A stretch of DNA of 34,098 bases, taken from the NCBI GenBank assembly GCA_005792635.1, contig SXRF01000116.1, positions 1 through 34,098 on the forward strand. The letters run 5' to 3'. Made by a program: the position numbers and the translations under genes. The notes under the pieces were generated by a model. That model ran no database searches. It was not told the DNA's origin and saw only the letters and a program-made list of their open reading frames with translations. Position 1 is the first letter of the stretch. Each line of letters begins with the position of its first letter. The stretch is from Rickettsiales bacterium. Lineage in GTDB: Bacteria; Pseudomonadota; Alphaproteobacteria; Rickettsiales; SXRF01. Shown piece after piece: positions 8,462 through 16,790 of the stretch.

Positions 8462-8983
8462 ATGACAGAACATGAAGAAATCTTGCTTGATGCTAACTCT
8501 ATGACTCTTGAAAGGGTTGATCGGTATTTGCGCCAAAGAAGAGAACGGGCGGAAAAAGACGAAAAAACATATCAGGATTTCCTATTTGAGATGATTGCAG
8601 AACTGATACTTTCCAAAGACGATGACACCCCAACCATTAGCCAAAATAACGATTTTCAAAATGAGCAATCGGCTGATGTGTGGCAAGCACTACGACTGAT
8701 TACCAGTAGGTTGGAACAAATTGATAAGAAAATGCCACAAACTAAGGAGAAAGCACCCCGCACAGAACAGCTCGCAAAAGAACGCTGTAAGGCGGTTGCT
8801 CGCTATTTGTGGAAGCTAAATCCAGAAATGACGATTACCGATGTTGCTGCTGACGAAGCGGTTTATAATCTCGGCATAACGGATGGTCAGCATTACCTGC
8901 CTGAAACAGTCCGCAAATGGGTGGCAGAAGTTGACCCACGCAAGCCAGAAAATAAAGTTGGCAGACCCCGTAAGCAAAAGTAA
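8462..8983 (+). CDS. Hypothetical island protein with basic C-terminal tail
   Basis: The 173-residue protein starts 5 bp after the integrase stop, so it probably belongs to the same transcript. The N-terminal half is charged and helical (LERVDRYLRQRRERAEKDEKTYQDF). The C-terminal half (LAKERCKAVARYLWKLNPEMTITDVAADEAV, then YLPETVRKWVAEVDP) looks like a helix-turn-helix-type fold. It ends in GRPRKQK, which resembles an AT-hook. DNA binding is plausible. No family is recognised with confidence. Confidence 0.6.
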   Translation: MTEHEEILLDANSMTLERVDRYLRQRRERAEKDEKTYQDFLFEMIAELILSKDDDTPTISQNNDFQNEQSADVWQALRLITSRLEQIDKKMPQTKEKAPRTEQLAKERCKAVARYLWKLNPEMTITDVAADEAVYNLGITDGQHYLPETVRKWVAEVDPRKPENKVGRPRKQK

Positions 8984-9114
8984 TTGCTGGGTAAAAATAT
9001 ATGTTCCTCGCAAGTGGTGCGTGTAGCGGATATTATTATTGTTATTCAGCAGTAAATTGCTCCGTATCTGGCAATAATGCTAGATTTTACACAAAACATC
9101 ACGGAGCAATGATA

Positions 9115-9333
9115 ATGGAAACTATAGAATCAGCAAAACCACAAACCCGCCTCATCCCTGTTACCAAATGGAATGAGCATCATCAATGGCCGCCAACTGG
9201 TGGGCTGCGTCACCTAATCTTTTTTGCCAAGGATAATGGTTTTGAAAAAGTCATCCGCCGTTGCGGTCGGCGGGTGTTGATTGATGAAGCTGCGTTCTTC
9301 CTGTGGATGGAGGAGCAAAATGCGAAACGCTAA
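9115..9333 (+). CDS. Small excisionase-like/HTH DNA-binding protein
   Basis: This 72-residue protein is of the type often found next to integrases in islands (LIPVTKWNEHHQWPPTGGLRHL, then IRRCGRRVLIDEAAFFLWMEEQ). The pattern is that of a small winged-helix regulator or Xis: a tip containing GGLRHLIF followed by a basic RRCGRRVLID segment and a terminal helix. ATG 9115 was preferred over ATG 9109 because GGAG (9103-9106) is then 8 bases away instead of 2. It probably helps excision or regulates nearby replication-type genes; that role is inferred from family context. Confidence 0.65.
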   Translation: METIESAKPQTRLIPVTKWNEHHQWPPTGGLRHLIFFAKDNGFEKVIRRCGRRVLIDEAAFFLWMEEQNAKR

Positions 9334-9374
9334 ATTCTGGCTTCCTCCGCCAACATATACCAAGAGGTATAGTC

Positions 9375-9839
9375 ATGAGTAAAATTCCTATGCAACAATG
9401 GTATCCTGATGCCCATATTGCCGATACCGCAAACCTGACTCTGGAGGAACAAGGTGCATATCGGCTGCTGATGGATCACATGTGGATAAAAGGAGGTTGC
9501 ATCAAAAATAATGATAAAGAAGTTGCAAGATTGCTCAGAATTTCTGCTAAGCGTTGGCAAAAAATAAAGCGAAAACTTGCCGATTATCTGATTTTTGATG
9601 AAGGAATAATCACTCAAAAACGCTTGCAAAAAGACTATCAAAAAGTCTGTGAAATTAGCAAAAAGAATGCAGAAAATGGCAAAGTTGGTGGCTTGAAAAC
9701 CGCAGAAAAGTGGAAAAGCTCTCAAGCGACCGCCCTAGCGGATGTGCCTAATTCCGCCACCTGCCAACCTCGCCTAAGTGGGCAACCACGCCAACTTAGC
9801 GATGTGATAGGGCAACTAGAACTAAAACCAAAAATATAA
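9375..9839 (+). CDS. DUF1376 family protein (phage replisome-organiser-like)
   Basis: ATG 9375 gives 154 residues starting MSKIPMQQWYPDAHIADTAN. The first ~90 residues match the DUF1376 pattern of prophage YdaU-type proteins: WYPDAHIADTANLTLEEQGAY, then LLMDHMW, then LLRISAKRWQKIKRKLADYL. The C-terminal third is polar with short repeats (CQPRLSGQPRQLSD). These proteins sit in phage and island replication regions and are thought to help start DNA replication. It follows the excisionase-like gene after 41 bp on the same strand, as is usual in such islands. Confidence 0.75.
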   Translation: MSKIPMQQWYPDAHIADTANLTLEEQGAYRLLMDHMWIKGGCIKNNDKEVARLLRISAKRWQKIKRKLADYLIFDEGIITQKRLQKDYQKVCEISKKNAENGKVGGLKTAEKWKSSQATALADVPNSATCQPRLSGQPRQLSDVIGQLELKPKI

Positions 9840-9944
9840 CTAAAACTAACCTTAAATAGAGAGCCAGAAACCTGTGGATAAAGCCTAAACCATTTCGTTT
9901 TTTAAGACTTTGGGTCCTTCCCGAAAAGTTTCTATACGGGGACG

Positions 9945-10442
9945 CTACGCCCGCCATTTCGCCAGCGGCAGCATAAAAAAGTGCATTTCGTTTCGTTTTA
10001 TGTTTGAGGTAGTGGCGGTTTTGCTGGCGTTCTGCCACATATCAACCAGCAGCAAAAACGAAATGCCACGCACCAGATTTTCGTTGTTAGGTCCGTATTC
10101 GCTAGCCAGCATTATCGTCAGCACTCGTGTTGTGTTGCGATTGTCGGATGGGTCATCAGCTCCGAAGCGCAAACTGTGGTCAAAATAGTCCATTTTCCAG
10201 AAAAACACCTTCCCATTCAGCATAATTCGCCCAAAATCATGCTCACCATGCGGGTCGTTGTCGTCGCTAAAATCATCAAATTCCGAAACGGCACGGAACA
10301 ATTTTGCCTGCATCTCCTCGGGAAGTTCCTGAACCCCCTGCGTCATCATCACCTGCCCACCCCAAAATGTCTGCCGAAACCGATCATTAAGCGCAGCAAT
10401 TTTAGCCACCTTTTCCTTTGCCCTATCCATCACCTCTTGCAT
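9945..10442 (-). CDS. DUF3768 domain protein
   Basis: This 165-residue protein shows the DUF3768 signature blocks: IAALNDRFRQTFWGGQVMMT, ELPEEMQAKLFRAVSEFDDF, NDPHGEHDFG, FFWKMDYFDHSLRFGADDP and TTRVLTIMLASEYG. The family is common in alphaproteobacterial plasmids and islands and has no known biochemical role. It reads opposite to the integrase cluster. Two more tiny minus-strand genes lie just upstream of it. Confidence 0.8.
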   Translation of the reverse strand: MQEVMDRAKEKVAKIAALNDRFRQTFWGGQVMMTQGVQELPEEMQAKLFRAVSEFDDFSDDNDPHGEHDFGRIMLNGKVFFWKMDYFDHSLRFGADDPSDNRNTTRVLTIMLASEYGPNNENLVRGISFLLLVDMWQNASKTATTSNIKRNEMHFFMLPLAKWRA

Positions 10443-10554
10443 ATTTTCTCGATAAAAACAGTTGCTTAACCGCTTTTATGGATAACAACCCTGCACCTGC
10501 AATCAAGGGTGTTTTTAATTGTTTTACAGGTGGTTAATTCCTTGCCAGCCAAAG

Positions 10555-10746
10555 CTATTTTCCTGCCAAAGCGTTTAGCTCGTCATCTTGTTTTTTGATG
10601 CCATCCGCACCAAAGTTGGCAATCACAATGTTCTCCAAATCATGCAGGGCGGAGATGATTGCACGAGGGGCGACCATGGTGTTGGCGGGGTCTAGTGCTT
10701 CTTTGGAAAAATCATCAAAATGACAGGCGATTTTTAGTTTTAGCAA
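10555..10746 (-). CDS. Hypothetical 63-aa protein (TTG start), possibly the 3' part of a split gene
   Basis: This ORF begins with TTG inside the end of the preceding 45-aa ORF (7-base overlap TTGCTAA) and reads LKLKIACHFDDFSKEALDPANTM, then IISALHDLENIVIANFGADG. It has no ribosome-binding site of its own. Either it is translated by coupling, or the two ORFs were one ~107-aa gene now split by a one-base shift. Function unknown. Confidence 0.4.
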   Translation of the reverse strand: MLKLKIACHFDDFSKEALDPANTMVAPRAIISALHDLENIVIANFGADGIKKQDDELNALAGK

Positions 10747-10877
10747 GATTGCTTGGCAGCCTCAATGTAGCTGGGGTGGAGCATGTCATCGGCTACTTGA
10801 TTTAGCACAAAATGAGAATTGCTTTCGGCTTTGCACCACTCGTCAAATAGTAAATTGTTGGGTTTTTCTTGGCTCAT
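10740..10877 (-). CDS. Hypothetical 45-aa protein upstream of, and overlapping, the 63-aa ORF
   Basis: ATG at 10877 is preceded on the minus strand by AGGGAGCG, a good ribosome-binding sequence. The peptide is acidic and soluble: MSQEKPNNLLFDEWCKAESN, then FVLNQVADDMLHPSYIEAAK, ending QSC. It overlaps the next ORF by 7 bases. No family is recognised. The good start signal argues that it is translated. Confidence 0.4.
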   Translation of the reverse strand: MSQEKPNNLLFDEWCKAESNSHFVLNQVADDMLHPSYIEAAKQSC

Positions 10878-10898
10878 TTTTACGCTCCCTTGTCGGTA

Positions 10899-10941
10899 TT
10901 GGTAAATCTGCATAGCTGGGGTTGCTATGCGGATTTACCAA
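10899..10941. repeat. 18-bp near-perfect inverted repeat (hairpin)
   Basis: TTGGTAAATCTGCATAGC (10899-10916) and GCTATGCGGATTTACCAA (10924-10941) are complementary except for one G-T pair, with a 7-base TGGGGTT loop. It lies between the 45-aa minus-strand gene and element B. It is not followed by a T-run, so it is not a normal terminator. Confidence 0.7.
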
Positions 10942-10967
10942 ACGGATTGTTGGATACACCAGAGGTA

Positions 10968-11125
10968 CTGGTGTCGGGAGTCGAAAATCGCCGTAAACGG
11001 GCGCAGGCTTATTTCCCTTACGGGTATTGCGTTCGGCCCACTCCCGACGCGTAAGCGTACAGAAGCGGAGCTTTGGATACGAGCCCACTTAAAAAATTAT
11101 CGCAGTTTACGGAGATTTTCGACCC
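10968..11125 (+). ncRNA. Structured element B, C4-antisense-RNA-like, diverged copy of element A
   Basis: GTCGGGAGT (10973-10981) is perfectly complementary to ACTCCCGAC (11040-11048). GTCGAAAATCGCCGTAAAC (10980-10998) is complementary to GTTTACGGAGATTTTCGAC (11105-11123) except at one position. The two pairings cross. ACACCAG-AGGTA-CTGGTGT forms a local hairpin just in front. Compared with element A the arms changed together (A has agaatc/gattct and cctaaac/gtttagg; B has cgaaaatc/gattttcg and ccgtaaac/gtttacgg), and the single mismatch sits at the same place right after AATC in both. Two short boxes matching two boxes further along the same transcript resembles C4 RNA and its target in P1-like phages. 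No convincing protein-coding gene is seen here. The family name is tentative. Confidence 0.5.
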
Positions 11126-11385
11126 CCTCAAAATTCACGATAACCTATGCAAGCTTGAAGTCAAATATCTTGTGAATTTCTATTTAATAAATTTTTGCTT
11201 TGCACCGCATACTCCCCCAACCATCTAAACCATCAGCACAATATGTAAACTACCTAAGCGAACCACTAAAAACCTGCCGTGAGCAAATGAAGAAAGACAT
11301 CCTCACCTATAATTTGCAACGCGCAAGCTAGAGGAGTGGTTGCGGGCGTTTTAATCTGCAAATTTAACTTTTACTTTTTGCATTA
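11126..11385. other. Gene-free stretch between element B and the restriction-modification operon
   Basis: This is an AT-rich sequence with no credible ORF, no recognised RNA and no strong repeat. It probably carries the upstream promoter region of the RHH-hsdM operon, but no well-spaced sigma-70 promoter could be picked out. Confidence 0.4.
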
Positions 11386-11404
11386 ATGGTGCATGATGCA
11401 CCAT
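11386..11404. promoter_or_regulatory. Perfect palindrome, likely operator of the RHH regulator
   Basis: ATGGTGCAT-G-ATGCACCAT is a perfect 9+9 bp palindrome lying 26 bp before the start codon of the ribbon-helix-helix gene and just before TATATAA. The position suits autorepression of the whole restriction-modification operon. Confidence 0.55.
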
Positions 11405-11429
11405 GTTATATAACCAAAAAGGATTAATT

Positions 11430-11618
11430 ATGTCCGCAGCAAAAAACAAAGTTGTACGCACCTCTGTAATTTTACCAGAAAAACGCCATTTGCAGCTTAC
11501 AAAATTAGCTGAAGCAAATGATGTTTCTGTCGCTTGGATAATTCGCAACGCCATCACAGATTTTTTAGACCGCAATCTTGAAGGCAAGAAACTCTCAATC
11601 AAAGATGGAAATGATTAA
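11430..11618 (+). CDS. Ribbon-helix-helix (CopG/Arc-type) regulator of the RM operon
   Basis: This is a 62-residue protein with ATG at 11430 after AAAGGATTA. It has the short RHH fold: a beta strand with alternating residues ([15 protein letters not shown]), a first helix ([11 protein letters not shown]), the turn VSVAWI and a second helix ([16 protein letters not shown]). It is the first gene of the type I RM run, two bases before hsdM, and lies just downstream of a perfect palindrome. It probably represses the operon through that palindrome, controlling methylase and nuclease levels after transfer. An antitoxin role is an alternative. Confidence 0.75.
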   Translation: MSAAKNKVVRTSVILPEKRHLQLTKLAEANDVSVAWIIRNAITDFLDRNLEGKKLSIKDGND

Positions 11619-11620
11619 AA

Positions 11621-13204
11621 ATGGCAAAACCAGCAAAACAAACAAGTAATAGCAGCAATGTTGGCTTTGAAGCCCAGCTTTGGGCGACGGCGGATAAAAT
11701 GCGTGGGCATATGGATCCTGCGGAATATAAGCATGTTGCACTTGGGCTTATATTTTTGAAATATATTTCAGATGCCTTTGAGGAAAAACACACTGAACTA
11801 TCCAAGGAAGCTGGAGCAAATCCAGAAGACCGTGACGAATATCTGGCGGATAATGTGTTTTGGGTGCCAAAAGATGCACGCTGGAAATTTATTCAAGCCC
11901 AAGCAAAAACTCCGCAAATTGGCAAATTTATTGATGAGGCAATGACGGCAATTGAAGCGGAAAATTCTGCCTTAAAAGGTGTCTTACCTAAGGACTACGC
12001 CCGCCCAGCTTTAGACAAAACTCGCCTTGGTGAGTTGATAGATTTAATCAGCAAAATTGGTATGGGCGATGACCGCCGTATGAGTAAAGACACTCTCGGT
12101 CGGGTTTATGAATATTTCCTTTCCCGCTTTGCAAGTGCTGAGGGCAAAGGTGGCGGTGAATTTTATACCCCGCAATCAGTGGTGCAATTGCTGGTGGAAA
12201 TGTTAGAGCCATATAAAGGGCGGATTTATGACCCTTGCTGTGGTTCGGGCGGTATGTTCGTGCAGTCTGAAAAATTCGTGGAAGAACACGGCGGGCGTGT
12301 GGGTGATATTTCAGTCTATGGGCAGGAATCCAACTTTACCACATGGCGGTTATGCAAAATGAACCTCGCTATTCGTGGGATAGAAAATAATATCGGCGCA
12401 AAAAACGAAGACACCTTTCACAATAATGTCCATAAAGACTTAAAGGCGGATTATATCATCGCCAACCCACCCTTTAACATTTCCGATTGGGGCGGTGACC
12501 GCCTGCGGGAAGATGTTCGCTGGCAATATGGCACACCACCCACTGGCAATGCCAACTTTGCATGGGTGCAGCACATGGTGCATCATTTAAGCCCTCGTGG
12601 GTTTGCGGGTTTTGTGCTGGCGAATGGTTCAATGAGTTCTAACAGTGGCGGCGAAGGTGAAATCCGCAAAAACCTGATTGAAACTAATGTGGTAGATTGC
12701 ATGGTGGCACTACCAGGGCAGCTATTTTATTCCACGCAAATTCCCGTATGCCTATGGTTTTTAGCCAAAGACCGCAGCAACGGGCTGGTGGCAAAAGGCA
12801 AATTGCGAGATCGCCGTGGGGAGATTTTGTTTATAGATGCCCGCAAACTAGGATTTATGGAAGACCGCACCCACAAAGCCTTAGACCCACAAAAAGATAT
12901 TCAATATATCGCCGATTGCTATCATGCTTGGCGTGGCGAGCCAGTGGAACACGAAGCCTTCAAAAATGGCTATCAAGACATAGCGGGTTTTTGCAAATCC
13001 ACCAAGATTGAGGAAGTGAAAGAGCATGGCTATGTCCTCACTCCAGGACGCTATGTTGGCGCAGAAGAACAAGAAGATGACGGCGAAGCATTCGCCGAGA
13101 AAATGGCACGCCTAACCACCCAGCTTGCCCAGCAAATGCAGCAGTCGCAAGCGATGGATGCGGAGATTAAAAAACAACTAGCACGGGTGGGGTTTGTGTT
13201 ATGA
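11621..13204 (+). CDS. hsdM: Type I restriction-modification DNA methyltransferase subunit HsdM
   Basis: This is a full-length 527-residue HsdM. The N-terminal helical domain ([38 protein letters not shown]) is followed by the AdoMet motif I region [10 protein letters not shown] (residues 204-213) and the adenine-specific catalytic motif [11 protein letters not shown] (residue 282 on). The C-terminal [13 protein letters not shown] motif is typical. It transfers methyl groups to adenine in the site chosen by HsdS and forms M2S and R2M2S2 complexes. It starts two bases after the RHH gene, and its stop overlaps the RhuM start by 4 bp. No damage is seen. Confidence 0.96.
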   Translation: MAKPAKQTSNSSNVGFEAQLWATADKMRGHMDPAEYKHVALGLIFLKYISDAFEEKHTELSKEAGANPEDRDEYLADNVFWVPKDARWKFIQAQAKTPQIGKFIDEAMTAIEAENSALKGVLPKDYARPALDKTRLGELIDLISKIGMGDDRRMSKDTLGRVYEYFLSRFASAEGKGGGEFYTPQSVVQLLVEMLEPYKGRIYDPCCGSGGMFVQSEKFVEEHGGRVGDISVYGQESNFTTWRLCKMNLAIRGIENNIGAKNEDTFHNNVHKDLKADYIIANPPFNISDWGGDRLREDVRWQYGTPPTGNANFAWVQHMVHHLSPRGFAGFVLANGSMSSNSGGEGEIRKNLIETNVVDCMVALPGQLFYSTQIPVCLWFLAKDRSNGLVAKGKLRDRRGEILFIDARKLGFMEDRTHKALDPQKDIQYIADCYHAWRGEPVEHEAFKNGYQDIAGFCKSTKIEEVKEHGYVLTPGRYVGAEEQEDDGEAFAEKMARLTTQLAQQMQQSQAMDAEIKKQLARVGFVL

Positions 13205-14253
13205 GCGACAATTTGCCTATTATACCAAATAATGGTGATTTTTTATTTTATCAGACAGAAGATGGACAAACCCGTGTGCAAGTGCGGTTTGTTGATGAAA
13301 CAGTTTGGCTATCCCTAAACCAAATGGCAGAATTATTTCAAAGAGATAAGTCGGTAATTTCTCGCCATATTTCCAATGTTTTTGAAGAGGGGGAGCTAAA
13401 CCCCAATTCAGTTGTTGCAAATTATGCAACAACTGCCACAGACGGCAAAACTTACCAAGTTGATTACTATAACCTAGATGTAATCATATCCGTTGGTTAC
13501 CGAGTAAAGTCGCATCGTGGCACGCAATTTCGGATTTGGGCAACTGGGCGTTTGCGGGAATATCTAATCAAAGGCTTTACCATGGACGATGAACGCTTGA
13601 AACAAGCGGGCGATGGCAAATATTTTGAGGAATTACTATCACGCATTCGGGATATTCGCTCTTCCGAGAAAGTATTTTGGAAAAAAGTGTTGGATATATA
13701 CGCCACTAGCATTGACTATGACCCGAATATAGAAACCTCGCAGAATTTCTTTAAGATAGTGCAAAACAAAATGCACTGGGCAGCGCATGGACACACCGCA
13801 GCGGAACTTATGAAACTGCGGGCAGATGCGAGTAAGCCCAATATGGGCATGACACATTGTGCAGGAAAAACTCCCAAACGCACAGAAGCACAAATCGCCA
13901 AAAATTATTTAAGCGAAGAAGAGCTAGACACGCTAAATCGCATTGTTTCTTTTTATTTAGAATTTGCTGAGCTGCAAGCAAAAAACCAACGCAAAATGTA
14001 TATGCAGGATTGGATAAAGAAATTAGACGATTTCCTGCGTTTAAGCGATATGGATATTCTCACCCATGCAGGCAAAATATCAAACGATGCTGCCCTCGCT
14101 CATGTTAATGATGAATTTGCAAAATTCAAAAAACAGCAATTAGCAGAAAAAACCGCCGCAGAGGTGCATTTTGAGCAAAGTTTAGAAAAATTAGAGCAGA
14201 TAGAAACCAAGCTGAACAAAGGAAAACCCCAAAAGAAAAAGGGTGATGCGTAA
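13201..14253 (+). CDS. rhuM: RhuM-family protein embedded in the hsd operon
   Basis: This 350-residue protein carries the RhuM family N-terminal blocks: [60 protein letters not shown] and [18 protein letters not shown]. The N-terminal part looks like a DNA-binding module. The long C-terminal helical part ends in a basic tail ([13 protein letters not shown]). The name comes from a Salmonella pathogenicity island gene of unknown function. RhuM genes are often found between hsdM and hsdS, exactly as here, with start and stop overlapping both neighbours (ATGA and TAATG). A role in regulating the RM complex or as a toxin-like accessory is unproven. Confidence 0.88.
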   Translation: MSDNLPIIPNNGDFLFYQTEDGQTRVQVRFVDETVWLSLNQMAELFQRDKSVISRHISNVFEEGELNPNSVVANYATTATDGKTYQVDYYNLDVIISVGYRVKSHRGTQFRIWATGRLREYLIKGFTMDDERLKQAGDGKYFEELLSRIRDIRSSEKVFWKKVLDIYATSIDYDPNIETSQNFFKIVQNKMHWAAHGHTAAELMKLRADASKPNMGMTHCAGKTPKRTEAQIAKNYLSEEELDTLNRIVSFYLEFAELQAKNQRKMYMQDWIKKLDDFLRLSDMDILTHAGKISNDAALAHVNDEFAKFKKQQLAEKTAAEVHFEQSLEKLEQIETKLNKGKPQKKKGDA

Positions 14254-15590
14254 TGAATGGGTGGAAAAAAGTAAAACTATCAGATGCAGCGATAGTAAAC
14301 CCTCAAGTTAAATTAAAAAAGGAAACTTTATATCCTTTTGTTGATATGGCAGCTATAGAGCAAGGCAAGAAAACGGTGAAATTTTCTGAACTTAGAGCTT
14401 TTTCTGGAGGTGGCTCTAAATTTGAAAATGGGGACACATTATTTGCTAGAATAACCCCTTGTCTAGAAAATGGCAAAGTTGCCATGTTTAGTGGACGCAC
14501 TGAATTTGAAGTAGCTCATGGCTCAACAGAATTTATTATTTTTAGAGGTCGTCCTGATATTAGTAACAGCAATTTCATTTACTATCTTGTTAATTCGCCA
14601 GAGGTTAGAGAATTTGCTATCAGTCAAATGACAGGTTCATCTGGGAGGCAACGAGTTCCAACATCAGCGTTTGAACATATAACCGTTGGGTTACCACCAC
14701 TTGCCGAACAAAAAGCCATAGCGGGGGTTTTGTCGGCTCTTGATGATAAAATAGAGCTAAACCGCCAGATGAACGAAACGCTAGAGCAAACCGCAAGGGC
14801 TTTGTTCAAAAGCTGGTTTGTAGATTTTGAACCAGTAAAAAATAAGATTGGGCGGGCAAAAATGGAAGGTCGCCTTCTTTCTTCCCCTCTCCCCTTGGGA
14901 GAGGGTCAGGGTGAGGGTTGCGGCTTATCCGAAGAAATCGCCGCCCTTTTCCCGAGTAGCTTCACCAATTCCCCCCTCGGTCAAATCCCCGAAGGTTGGG
15001 AGGTGAAATCGCTTGATGAGGTCGCTAACTTTCTGAATGGGTTAGCTTTACAAAAATATCCCGCAAAGAATGATGATTTTTTACCAGTAATAAAAATTGC
15101 AGAATTGCGTCAGGGCATAACAAATAATAGTAACAAAGCATCTCTTGATGTTGCTAAAGAATATATTGTAAACGATGGTGATGTTTTATTTTCATGGTCT
15201 GGCAGCCTAACTCAGGTATTATGGACTGGCGGGCAAGGTGCGCTTAACCAACATCTATTTAAGGTTACTTCAGCTAATCCAAAATGGTTTCACTATTATT
15301 GGGTAGAACACCATCTGCCTTGGTTTCAGAAGATTGCAGCGTCAAAGGCTACTACAATGGGGCATATACAGCGTATGCACCTAAAACAAGCAAAGGTTTT
15401 GCTGCCAGATGTTGATTTTATGAAAGCAGCAGATGTTATTTTGCAACCATTATTAAATAGGCGTTTACAGTGTGGCGTTGAAAATCAAATTCTATCCCAA
15501 CTTCGCGACACAATCCTGCCAAAACTTATCTCTGGCGAATTAAGGGTTGGGGATGCTGGCAAAATAATCAAGGAGGATTTAAATGGCTGA
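14253..15590 (+). CDS. hsdS: Type I restriction-modification specificity subunit HsdS
   Basis: This 445-residue protein has two target-recognition halves, each ending in the conserved coiled-coil spacer. TRD1 runs to LPPLAEQKAIAGVLSALDDK, followed by IELNRQMNETLEQTARALFK and SWFVDFEPVK. TRD2 begins at GQIPEGWEVKSLDEV and ends with LNRRLQCGVENQILSQLRDT and ILPKLISGELRV. HsdS determines the DNA site for the whole complex. Between the halves the linker carries LLSSPLPLGEGQGEG, encoded by a GC-rich palindromic repeat that stayed in frame (14885-14917). It starts at the TAATG junction with rhuM and overlaps the DUF6978 gene by 8 bp. Confidence 0.93.
   Translation: MNGWKKVKLSDAAIVNPQVKLKKETLYPFVDMAAIEQGKKTVKFSELRAFSGGGSKFENGDTLFARITPCLENGKVAMFSGRTEFEVAHGSTEFIIFRGRPDISNSNFIYYLVNSPEVREFAISQMTGSSGRQRVPTSAFEHITVGLPPLAEQKAIAGVLSALDDKIELNRQMNETLEQTARALFKSWFVDFEPVKNKIGRAKMEGRLLSSPLPLGEGQGEGCGLSEEIAALFPSSFTNSPLGQIPEGWEVKSLDEVANFLNGLALQKYPAKNDDFLPVIKIAELRQGITNNSNKASLDVAKEYIVNDGDVLFSWSGSLTQVLWTGGQGALNQHLFKVTSANPKWFHYYWVEHHLPWFQKIAASKATTMGHIQRMHLKQAKVLLPDVDFMKAADVILQPLLNRRLQCGVENQILSQLRDTILPKLISGELRVGDAGKIIKEDLNG
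14885..14917. repeat. GC-rich palindromic repeat inserted in frame in hsdS
   Basis: CCCTCTCCC-CTT-GGGAGAGGG (14885-14905) followed by TCAGGGTGAGGG is a repeat type seen in many proteobacterial genomes, where it is usually intergenic. Here it is translated as SSPLPLGEGQGEG in the linker between the two HsdS recognition domains. Its GC content is far above the flanking sequence. Confidence 0.6.
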
Positions 15591-16032
15591 GTTATTGTTG
15601 ACACAAGCTGAGGGTGATGCACTTCTTGCTATGGAAAAAATTTCAGCTGCTAATTTAGAAATAGATTTGCCTGATCTTGGTGGTTCTATTGATTTAAATT
15701 TCATATCTAGAAATGGGCGTGAAGAATTCGTGCTAAACTATACGAGGCATACTATAAATTTGTCTAAGCGTAACCATCATTTTAGAGGTAGAAAAGTTGT
15801 TGGTTTGGCAAGACTTGATCTTGATGGTCCAACACATCGCAATCCTGATGGTCAAGAAATAGGAGTGCGTCACTTACACCTATATCGTGAAGGGTATGGT
15901 TTGAAGTGGGCTTTTGAGATTCCAGATGAAAAATTTTCAAATCTTGATGACGCGTTTAAAACCCTAGAAGAATTTATGCTCTTTTGCAATATTGTTCAGC
16001 TTCCAAACATAAAAAGGAGTTTATTCTCATGA
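15583..16032 (+). CDS. DUF6978-like protein in the RM operon
   Basis: This 149-residue protein has ATG 15583 after a perfect AGGAGG and overlaps hsdS by 8 bp. The sequence is mostly beta (IDLPDLGGSIDLNFISRNGR, EEFVLNYTRHTINLSKRNHH, ARLDLDGPTHRNPDGQEIGV, RHLHLYREGYGLKWAFEIPD). This matches the general pattern of DUF6978 proteins, which have no known activity. It overlaps the following DUF1828/DUF1829 gene by 4 bp. The two genes form a pair inserted between hsdS and hsdR. They could be a small defence or toxin-antitoxin module, or accessory subunits of the RM system. Confidence 0.65.
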   Translation: MAELLLTQAEGDALLAMEKISAANLEIDLPDLGGSIDLNFISRNGREEFVLNYTRHTINLSKRNHHFRGRKVVGLARLDLDGPTHRNPDGQEIGVRHLHLYREGYGLKWAFEIPDEKFSNLDDAFKTLEEFMLFCNIVQLPNIKRSLFS

Positions 16033-16790
16033 GCGATATAAAATACCTTCTTGACACTTATTATACATGGCTAAGAGATAAAACTGTCTGGAAAAAAATA
16101 AATCAATGGTCAGAAATTACTACTCCATACTTAGATAGGAATAATGATTATGTGCAAATTTATTTAAAAAAACATGACGATGGTTTTTTGCTAACTGATG
16201 ATGGAGCAACAATTGGTGGGCTAGCTCAAGAAGGCTGCATACTAGATAGCCCCAAACGACAAAAATTATTACAAATGACGCTAAATGGTTATGGAGTTGC
16301 ATATGAAAGCAATGCTTTGCAGGTAAAAGCAAATCAAGATAATTTTGCACTCAAGAAACATAATCTTGTTCAGGCAATTCTTGCCGTTAATGATATGTTC
16401 TATTTGGCAGAACCGCATGTTTCTAGCTTATTTTTTGAAGATGTAAGGGGATGGCTTGATATTTCTAATATAAGATACTCTGAGCAGATTTCATTTATAG
16501 GAAAGTCTGGTTTTGCAAGAAAATTTGATTTTTTAATTACTAAATCAATGTCCGCACCTGAGAGAATTATTAAAACAATAAATAATCCAGTTAAGAATAG
16601 TGCTGATGCTATTATTATGGATTGGCTAGATACCAGAGAGCAAAGACCAGAAAACTCTAAAGCATATGCCTTCGTAAATGACAATGATCGCAATGTTTCC
16701 AGTAGCGTCACAGATGCCTTATTGAATTATGACATAAAGCCAGTTCTGTGGAGTAGTCGTGAACAGGTAAGAGTGGAGTTGGCGGCATGA
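16029..16790 (+). CDS. DUF1828/DUF1829 domain protein in the RM operon
   Basis: ATG 16029 (nine bases after AGGAG) gives 253 residues; a frame start at 15984 lies inside the previous gene and is less likely. The N-terminal DUF1828 part shows [20 protein letters not shown] and [14 protein letters not shown]. The C-terminal DUF1829 part has [16 protein letters not shown] and a terminal [20 protein letters not shown] block. The function of both domains is unknown. The gene overlaps the DUF6978 gene and hsdR by 4 bp each (ATGA), so it is translated with the RM operon. Confidence 0.75.
   Translation: MSDIKYLLDTYYTWLRDKTVWKKINQWSEITTPYLDRNNDYVQIYLKKHDDGFLLTDDGATIGGLAQEGCILDSPKRQKLLQMTLNGYGVAYESNALQVKANQDNFALKKHNLVQAILAVNDMFYLAEPHVSSLFFEDVRGWLDISNIRYSEQISFIGKSGFARKFDFLITKSMSAPERIIKTINNPVKNSADAIIMDWLDTREQRPENSKAYAFVNDNDRNVSSSVTDALLNYDIKPVLWSSREQVRVELAA

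Noticed and set aside
9001-9333. Longer 110-aa version of the excisionase-like gene
   Set aside because: The extra N-terminus (MFLASGACSGYYYCY) has no ribosome-binding site and does not look like the family; ATG 9115 has GGAG at the right distance.
10843-11175. Three small ORFs (61-82 aa) across the hairpin and element B on both strands
   Set aside because: They cover strongly self-complementary DNA whose changes between copies A and B keep base pairing, not reading frames. An ash/icd-like peptide cannot be excluded, but no start with a good ribosome-binding site is seen.
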